A stretch of 12,663 nucleotides of DNA. It comes from Discostella pseudostelligera (lineage: Eukaryota > Bacillariophyta > Thalassiosirophyceae > Thalassiosirales > Thalassiosiraceae). Both the position numbers and the translations under genes were made by a program. This document shows positions 7,478 to 12,663 of the stretch, one piece after another. The stretch is taken from assembly GCA_036940085.1 (NCBI GenBank), contig JALLBK010001512.1, forward strand, positions 1 to 12,663, written 5' to 3'. Numbering within the stretch: the stretch's first letter is position 1; each line of letters begins with the position of its first letter. The notes beneath the pieces are model-generated. The model was not told the origin of the DNA, ran no database searches, and saw only the letters and a program-made list of their open reading frames with translations.

Positions 7478-7529
7478 TTAAGAACTTCCATACATTGATC
7501 TGTATTCTGTCACATGCTTAAGAACTTCC
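7474..7529. repeat. 16-bp direct repeat across the UMP synthase stop codon
   Basis: ATGCTTAAGAACTTCC occurs at 7474-7489 and 7514-7529, exactly 40 bp apart. The inner copy codes EVLKH of UMP synthase. The outer copy, in another frame, codes the last residues and supplies the TAA stop. Confidence 0.8.
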
Positions 7530-9580
7530 TCATCATACTTGGAACTGCATCTCAGATACTCCTGAAGCTGAGGAAGGGCAACAATGGAAACAACAGGAAT
7601 TTTCAGATCACGAGCCACAGCCTGCACTGCCGACAATGGGTCATCCAACGATTTCTTCTCTGCCCGATCCAGCGCAATTGAGACACCGACAGGAATGGCC
7701 TCAATTGATTTCAAGAGATCATACGATTCGCGAATTGCAGTTCCCGCTGTTATGACATCGTCGACAATTAAGACACGTTTTCCTGCCATGGATGCACCGA
7801 CGAGTATACCGCCCTCGCCGTGGTCTTTGACTTCCTTGCGGTTGTACGCAAATCCAGTCTCGACTCCAAAGTTATTGTAGAGTGCGGCACAGACCAGTGC
7901 ACCAAGAGAGATTCCCTTGTATGCTGGGCCAAAGACGACGTCGAAGGTAACCTTACCATCTTTATCCACCCTTTTTTTCAATATCATTCAGCGTAAGTAA
8001 AACAGTCATGAGGATCGGAAGAAAGAATCAGACAGTGCAAACACCGATGCAAACACACAAGTATGAACTTACAACTCCGATGCCATAATTGCCGCGGCGT
8101 AACTTTTCCCCAACTTATGCAACGCACTTCCACTCGAGAACAATCCAGCATTAAAGAAATAAGGTGACGTCCTTCCACTCTTGAGCAAAAAGGATCCAAA
8201 CTTCAATACACCCTCTTGTAGGCTAAATTCCAAAAATTCCTTCTGATACAAAGCCACACCACCACCACCACCATGATCTTCATTGTTATTGTCTACTATT
8301 TGCTTTCGCTTCTTCACACCTCGAGCATCAAGCACCGCAGAACGGGCAGCATTAATCTCATCCTTTAACCGTTGTGCCTCGGCACCAGGGTCCGATGCAC
8401 CACTCACAGAACGCGAGACGGGTATTAGCATTCCAGTACCAGCATCATTGAGGCCAGCTTTGCATGCCGATTCAAGATCACCACCCTGTGCTCCTACCCC
8501 GGGAGCTAGGATCCATACATCTGGACCAGCTGCCTTTCGTGCTGCAGATAAGGCTTGGGGATCGGTGGCACCCACGACAAGACCAAGCTTTGGTGGTGGA
8601 GACGACGAGGATGTAGTATTGTTGTCGGACGAGGAGGATGACGAAACAGCCTTTTGAGACCATTCGTTGGCCAAATGGGCAATTTTTTCAAATAGAGTAT
8701 CATTATTGTTTTGGAGAGTGAGTGCTAATATATCATTGGATCCTGGATTGGATGTTTTGCAGAGTAGGAAAGCACCCTTGTTTGCATATTTCCCTGATGT
8801 CGATGTGTGTGGCGATGGTAGAAAGAGATATGAAAGAGATGCGAGCGAGATGTACGAAGGAGAGATAAAGTTAGAAAATAATAGGTTGATGATACAATGT
8901 TCGAGATGGACCAAAATAGAATAAATGCATGCTGTTGTCTCATAGATCTTGGTGATAAAATACAATCGTCATTGAACCTGCCAGGGCTCAAATCAAGAGT
9001 AGCAAATATATATTTGTTCTATAATCATTGACAACAACAGAAACGAGGAGGGGAGGGGAGGGGGTGTATACCCCCACAACATATCCAAACAAACTCTCCT
9101 CTTTTGTAACAAAGATAATCAGCGGTATAAGTAGTACGCACCTGTAACAAATGGCTCTACACTATCCCAACCCATCAATGGACTCAAAGTGACACCATCC
9201 CCATTCAACCCATGAACTTGATCATAACAGGCATCGGCATAGGCCGATGCTGTTGATCCAATATCTCCCCGCTTGACATCGAGCAATACTGGAATACCAG
9301 GTGGAATGATATCGATTACACGTCGCAATGTACTGCATCCCAATTTAGTACCAATGGCCTCGAAGAAGGCAGCATTAGGTTTGTAACATACTGTGTGGGG
9401 ATGGGTGGCGTCGATGATGCGTTTGCAAAATTGGTAAGCTGCCTCGGCGCGCTCTGTTTCGTTGTTAGCGGTGCGAGGGGGAAGGTTGAGTTCCTTGAAG
9501 TGTGGATCGAGTCCGATGCACAGGAGAGAATTTATCGATTGGGAGCGGGCGGAGAGCTGTTGGAAGAAGGAGGACGTCAT
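7478..9580 (-). CDS. UMPS: Bifunctional UMP synthase, OMP decarboxylase-OPRT order (3 exons, 550 aa)
   Basis: Catalyses the last two steps of de novo pyrimidine synthesis: orotate plus PRPP to OMP, then decarboxylation to UMP. Exons 9580-9142, 8793-8073 and 7970-7478 total 1653 nt in frame. OMP decarboxylase comes first: GLDPH (23-27), CYKPN with Lys67, the catalytic LLDVKRGDI with D101, K103 and D106, and [13 protein letters not shown] formed across exon junction 1. [10 protein letters not shown] marks the long bacterial-type OMPDC subfamily. A Ser/Asn/Pro run (about 197-214) and a Gly/Asn linker are insertions. OPRT follows: [39 protein letters not shown] and the PRPP loop [13 protein letters not shown] (453-465). 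Animals and plants have the reverse order; this order is known in stramenopiles, kinetoplastids and some cyanobacteria. The C-terminus YRSMYGSS is not a peroxisomal PTS1, unlike the glycosomal kinetoplastid enzyme. No leader is evident at ATG 9580, so it is probably cytosolic. Confidence 0.95.
7971..8072 (-). other. Intron 2 of UMPS
   Basis: This 102-nt intron runs from donor GAGTT/GTAAGT to acceptor TTGAAAAAAAG, phase 2. Joining gives [20 protein letters not shown], matching the OPRT family. The acceptor lacks a pyrimidine tract, yet it is the only AG after the donor, which supports the assignment. Confidence 0.8.
8794..9141 (-). other. Intron 1 of UMPS (348 nt, longest in the window)
   Basis: Runs from donor ACAG/GTGCGT to acceptor ACATCGACATCAG, phase 1. 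Joining gives [14 protein letters not shown], the expected OMPDC sequence, so nothing coding is missing. The 3' third is pyrimidine-rich on the gene strand. It includes a run of G tracts on the plus strand (9047-9064) and a hairpin, listed separately. I see no gene within it. Confidence 0.85.
9047..9075. other. G-tract run with an adjacent GC hairpin inside UMPS intron 1
   Basis: On the plus strand G tracts of 4, 4 and 5 (9050-9053, 9055-9058, 9060-9064) follow a GG. The last tract forms GGGGGT-GTAT-ACCCCC, a 6-bp stem with a 4-nt loop (9060-9075). The transcript carries the C-rich complement, so any quadruplex would be on the template DNA strand. Confidence 0.5.
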
Positions 9581-9681
9581 GGTTGGGAGAGGCGGTGATG
9601 GATTGATAGTAATAGTAGTAATGAAATAATGAGTGGCGGCGGTGTGTTTGTATGTTGTGTTGGTGGCGGATAAGATGCAGG

Positions 9682-9691
9682 TTGGCGCCAA
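9682..9691. promoter_or_regulatory. Palindromic E2F-like site TTGGCGCCAA
   Basis: A perfect 10-bp palindrome with an extra AA on one side, so that the minus strand reads TTTTGGCGCCAA. It contains TTTGGCGC, an exact match to the E2F/DP consensus TTTSSCGC. It lies about 100 bp upstream of the UMPS ATG. Confidence 0.5.
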
Positions 9692-9738
9692 AACATCGAG
9701 AGCGACGAATCTTCGGTGTGACGGACAGGCGAATGCAT

Positions 9739-9781
9739 CTTCCCGCCATTTTCGCCACATCTCTTCCCGCCATTTTCGCCA
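9739..9781. promoter_or_regulatory. Tandem 19-bp repeat with E2F-like TTCCCGCC cores
   Basis: CTTCCCGCCATTTTCGCCA occurs exactly twice, at 9739-9757 and 9763-9781 (24-bp period). TTCCCGCC differs from the E2F consensus TTTCCCGC only at its first T (C here), and TTTTCGCC is a weaker relative. The repeat is 160-200 bp upstream of the UMPS ATG and 175-215 bp upstream of COX11. Confidence 0.55.
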
Positions 9782-9801
9782 GCTCACAGCGACCGACGGA
9801 C

Positions 9802-9827
9802 GCAGTGCACAGTGCCAGGCAGTGCAC
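9802..9827. repeat. GCAGTGCAC direct repeat in the UMPS/COX11 promoter
   Basis: GCAGTGCAC appears at 9802-9810 and 9819-9827, 17 bp apart. GTGCAC inside it is palindromic. This may be a regulatory pair or a small chance duplication; no factor is known to me for it. Confidence 0.35.
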
Positions 9828-9954
9828 CAACATGTGGCGACGGCGACGGTATGGCTGGTAGTGGTACCATAGACAAATAGAGGGTAGAGATAGGGAGATA
9901 GAGATCTAGCAGCTCGAGAGCAGCGTCGCAGTGCAACGGAATAGAGAGCTCATC

Positions 9955-11217
9955 ATGATTAGTAGAATAAGAATGAATCATCGGCTACCCCCTCACCTAT
10001 CGAGAAGTTGTTTTCTGAAGACTCGACCTCGACGATGTGGTGATGGAGAGGGCCCCTTCACCTTCACAATGTCATCGCCGCCGATGATTCGGCCAAGACA
10101 GCAGCAGTCGTCGTCTCATCGTCAAAATGATGTGCCATCCTCTTTCCGAACACTTGGCACCAAATCATCATCGGCAAATCATAATAATAGTACTGTTTCA
10201 TCATATGCGGAGAAGGTTATTACTCTCACCGAATCCCAAAACGCAGCATTGGCACAACGTCGTGCTTACGAATACTACCGACAAAAACATGGTATTAATT
10301 TTAATTCCAACAACCAACAACAATCTAGTACATCATCATCATCCTCCTCCAATGAATCGACGATTCATGAACGAAATATCAAGATAGCATGGTATGCCGC
10401 CGCCACCGTTGTGGGTGCACTCGGTGCTACCTACGCGGCCGTGCCACTTTACAAAATATTCTGTCAGACGACTGGATTCGGTGGTACTACACAACGTGTA
10501 CAATTGTCCGATTGGGCTGAATCGAAGGAGGCACGTGAAACGAGTGGTCGAGGGAAGGTATCACAAAAATTGTGGGATAAATTGATTGATATGAGTAATG
10601 TCCCCCTCGAGATGCTCCCGGTAAGAGGAATCGCTGGAGGAGGAGGAGGAGGAAGTACTACAAGTCATGGTCGCGGCGGTGCCAAAACTTGGACAGATGA
10701 AGAGGCAGCCGAGAAGTTGGCATCGTTGCGTCCCCGTAAAGATGGAAAGTTGATTACCGTACGGTTTGATTCCACGGTAGGAGATGTATTGCCGTGGAGC
10801 TTCGTACCCGCCCAGCTCGACGTCAAGGTCGTTCCGGGCGAGACGGCTCTCTCCTTCTTCACGGCAACGAATCATTCCGACAAGGCAATTACGGGTGTGG
10901 CCACCTACAATGTCCACCCGCCGAAGGTCGGGTTGTACTTTAATAAAATACAGTGTTTTTGCTTCGAGGAGCAAAGATTATTACCGGGAGAGACTGTGGA
11001 TATGCCAGTATTCTTTTTTATTGATCCGGATATTATGGAGGATCCGCAATTGAAACATGTGACTTCGGTGACGTTGAGTTACACATTTTTTCAAACGGAT
11101 ATTGATTATGAAGAAGATGATGAGGATGAGGATAAAGAGGAAGGGGGTAAAATTCAGCAGGGCGATGTTGAAAGTGGCATGAGACAATCGATAGAGCTCG
11201 TTACTAAGCACAAATAA
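9955..11217 (+). CDS. COX11: Cytochrome c oxidase assembly protein COX11 (mitochondrial copper chaperone)
   Basis: COX11 delivers copper to the CuB site of cytochrome oxidase subunit 1 from the inner mitochondrial membrane. The ATG at 9955 opens an Arg-rich, acid-free leader (MISRIRMNHRLPPHLSRS), a good presequence; the frame extends further upstream only from GTG. A Ser/Gln/Asn-rich stretch follows, then AEKVITLTESQNAAL. One transmembrane helix (about 143-164, IAWYAAATVVGALGATYAAV) leads into VPLYKIFCQTTGFGGT with conserved Cys170. The intermembrane-space beta domain has TVRFDSTVGDVLPWSFVP and the copper-binding CFCFEEQ (Cys334, Cys336), so all three key Cys are present. Odd: about 80 residues (184-266, Gly-rich in the middle) are inserted between GFGGT and the ITVRF strand, normally a short link, and the C-terminus has a long Asp/Glu tail. 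Length 420 aa exceeds usual family sizes. No intron is evident. Divergent from UMPS. Confidence 0.95.
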   Translation: MISRIRMNHRLPPHLSRSCFLKTRPRRCGDGEGPFTFTMSSPPMIRPRQQQSSSHRQNDVPSSFRTLGTKSSSANHNNSTVSSYAEKVITLTESQNAALAQRRAYEYYRQKHGINFNSNNQQQSSTSSSSSSNESTIHERNIKIAWYAAATVVGALGATYAAVPLYKIFCQTTGFGGTTQRVQLSDWAESKEARETSGRGKVSQKLWDKLIDMSNVPLEMLPVRGIAGGGGGGSTTSHGRGGAKTWTDEEAAEKLASLRPRKDGKLITVRFDSTVGDVLPWSFVPAQLDVKVVPGETALSFFTATNHSDKAITGVATYNVHPPKVGLYFNKIQCFCFEEQRLLPGETVDMPVFFFIDPDIMEDPQLKHVTSVTLSYTFFQTDIDYEEDDEDEDKEEGGKIQQGDVESGMRQSIELVTKHK

Positions 11218-11397
11218 TGTTCTTAAACAATATCTGATAGTTTGCTATGATGATTAGATTGTTAGGTAAATGGGCATAGGTAATGAGTATTTGAATGAAA
11301 TGCAAGTCAGTTCTGTTGATATTGTTGCTCGCCTTGGGATGTCTGGGAAGCTAAAAGCTGATGCGACAAGTTCAATCAAGCAATGAATTGTGCAATC
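11218..11397. other. Convergent intergenic spacer
   Basis: These 180 bp lie between the COX11 stop and the DNAAF11 stop and hold both 3' ends. No other element is seen. Confidence 0.6.
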
Positions 11398-11419
11398 TCA
11401 CGACAAGGCGGGTGGTTCA

Positions 11420-11455
<36 letters not shown>

Positions 11456-12663
11456 TCACAGCAACGATCAGCTGCATTGGTCGCATCGAAGCCCTGATTG
11501 CGAACGATGTTCAATAAATGGACTCCTCCGGCATCGTTCAACAATGATTGCCCAAGACATTCTCTCTTTTTCAGTGTTGCATTTTCATTTATTCCTGGAC
11601 CCATCGTGGTACTACTGTTGCTGCAACCACTACTGCCTTTCGTCGTCTTTTGAAGCTTTCCATCATGATCTACCATGTTGAGTCCTAACCCAATTACGCC
11701 CTCGCTCGTATCAGCCTTGGGCATGACCAGTTCCAAATTCCCCGTCACGGCACTCCGACGCGCGACACTCTTATCGGAGAGAACCTCCACAGGCAGTACC
11801 ACACGTAGTATCTTTGATTTGATAATGACGCTGACGTACGTTGGATGAATGTCCACATCCACGAGAGAGGTAGAAAGATGTTTGGGAATGGAAACGCGCA
11901 TAACTAACGAAATTGACTTCTTGCCAGAAGAATTGGTTACAGACTCCTCGTCGAACCAAAATTGATACTTTCCTTGATTGCACTGCTTGATGGTCCCTCC
12001 ACCAGACTCGTCCCGTTCCTGTTGTGTTGTACCACGCTCCCGTTCCCTTGCTTTATTCACGACATCGTTATGCTCTTCCTCCCACTCTTTTTCGCCCTTG
12101 GGTTTGGGTGCCTGGTGTGCCGTCTCTTGTTTCTCCTTGGCTCGTTTCTGGTCGTACTGTTCATTACTGATTTTCGTCCTTGTTTTGGGATCATGAAATG
12201 TCGGTGCATCATCGGAGATGTATCTTTCGTCGATTTCTTCTTCGCAGTATTCATTCTGAGTTTGATTATTGTCGAGATGATGATCCCTAATGCGAGATTG
12301 TACCAGCGAATGCAGTTCTGATGTCAATGAAGGTAGTTGTTGCATGGCAAGAATGCGTTCCGATCGTTTGATCATTTTCCCATCCAAGCATTGAAGGTTA
12401 GGTAAGCGCGCAACGATGTAGGCACGACATCCACTCCATCCATGCTTGTCCTTCGAAGGTGACGGTGTCTCAGTATTGTCAATATGAGCGACACATGAAA
12501 TTCCGCCACCATCCTCCAGCCCCATGCAAGGATTCCCGAGCAAATACAGCTCCTCCAAACTCCTACATCCACTCAGCTCATTAACACTCTCCTCCAATGA
12601 GTTCACATCTATAAAGTTCAAAGTTAGGTCCAATTTTCGCAGCCATTCCATGCCACCAATGCC
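11398..12663 (-). CDS. DNAAF11: DNAAF11/LRRC6-type dynein arm assembly factor (5' part beyond window)
   Basis: In ciliated eukaryotes this LRR-CS protein (LRRC6, tilB, seahorse) helps preassemble axonemal dynein arms in the cytoplasm. Visible here are 421 C-terminal residues. They comprise the last leucine-rich repeats (LRKLDLTLNFIDVNSL, then LEELYLLGNPC), an LRR cap CRAYIVARLPNLQCLDGK-MIKRSERI, a long charged Lys/Glu-rich linker and a CS/p23-like domain. The last begins CNQGKYQFWFDEE and contains VDIHPTYVSVIIKSKILRVVLPVEV and SAVTGNLELVMPK. A roughly 25-residue insert splits NPC from the cap. The C-terminus is a run of 13 Asp, then EPPALS. The frame is open to the window edge; the ATG at 12651 lies within the repeats, so the true start is upstream of the sequence given. 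No intron is needed in this part. In diatoms such a gene implies flagellate stages. Confidence 0.88.
11422..11454 (-). repeat. (GAC)11 microsatellite encoding polyaspartate in DNAAF11
   Basis: Eleven GTC units on the plus strand (GAC on the coding strand), flanked on both sides by GAT, code 13 consecutive Asp near the C-terminus. It is an uninterrupted triplet tract and so likely variable in length. Confidence 0.9.

Larger units (their letters stand above)
9581..9954. promoter_or_regulatory. Divergent promoter region between UMPS and COX11
   Basis: These 374 bp separate two outward-facing start codons, and both promoters must lie here. The region holds a tandem TTCCCGCC-type repeat, an E2F-like palindrome and a smaller GCAGTGCAC repeat, given as separate entries. 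No credible extra gene is seen; open frames through it start with GTG or lack motifs. Confidence 0.7.

Noticed and set aside
9581..9787. Extended UMPS N-terminus starting with WRKWREEMWRKWRE
   Set aside because: The start would be GTG and the repeated peptide is just the tandem promoter repeat read as protein. The ATG at 9580 begins the OMPDC sequence at the expected place.
11361..11681. Plus-strand frame with an Arg run opposite DNAAF11
   Set aside because: The Arg run is the antisense of the GAC repeat. The opposite strand carries a recognisable CS/LRR protein.
1..12663. CRISPR array, transposon, tRNA or rRNA
   Set aside because: No regularly spaced repeats, terminal inverted repeats, transposase motifs or recognisable RNA gene sequence were seen. 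The repeats present are triplet tracts or short promoter duplications.

Overview
This window is nuclear DNA from a photosynthetic stramenopile, most likely a centric diatom. Four observations support this. Spliceosomal introns are short (mostly 83-202 nt). One gene carries a heterokont-type bipartite plastid leader with an SAFVP cleavage motif. UMP synthase is fused in the order OMP decarboxylase-OPRT, as known from stramenopiles. A cilium-assembly gene (DNAAF11/LRRC6 type) is present, which fits centric diatoms with flagellate sperm but not pennate ones. The species cannot be named from the sequence alone.

There are seven genes, with strand order + - + - - + -. (1) 66-1163 (+): a type II membrane GT32-like glycosyltransferase. 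(2) 1333-3733 (-): a four-exon gene whose spliced product joins a plastid leader, a thioredoxin domain (CRAC active site), a cyclic-nucleotide-binding domain and EF-hands. (3) 4208-6259 (+): a J-domain/coiled-coil protein. It is interrupted by one N flanked by an exact 72-bp duplication, probably an assembly join. (4) 6409-7106 (-): a two-exon HAD-type phosphatase. (5) 7478-9580 (-): a three-exon UMP synthase of 550 residues. (6) 9955-11217 (+): COX11, the mitochondrial copper chaperone for cytochrome oxidase. (7) 11398-12663 (-): DNAAF11, cut by the window end. I derived all splice sites by reading frame and GT-AG sites; every gene closes in frame.

Genes 2 and 3 share a 474-bp divergent promoter with CRE/bZIP sites (TGACGTCA, ACGTCA), a G-box and an E2F-like TTTGGCGC. 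Genes 5 and 6 share a 374-bp divergent promoter with a tandem TTCCCGCC repeat and a TTGGCGCCAA palindrome, both E2F-like, which suits S-phase control of pyrimidine synthesis. Two identical 10-bp G-box palindromes lie upstream of gene 4. The other junctions are short convergent 3' ends (149-180 bp).

The standout is gene 2: one apparently plastid-targeted polypeptide combining redox, cyclic-nucleotide and calcium modules. No mobile element, CRISPR array, tRNA or rRNA was seen.
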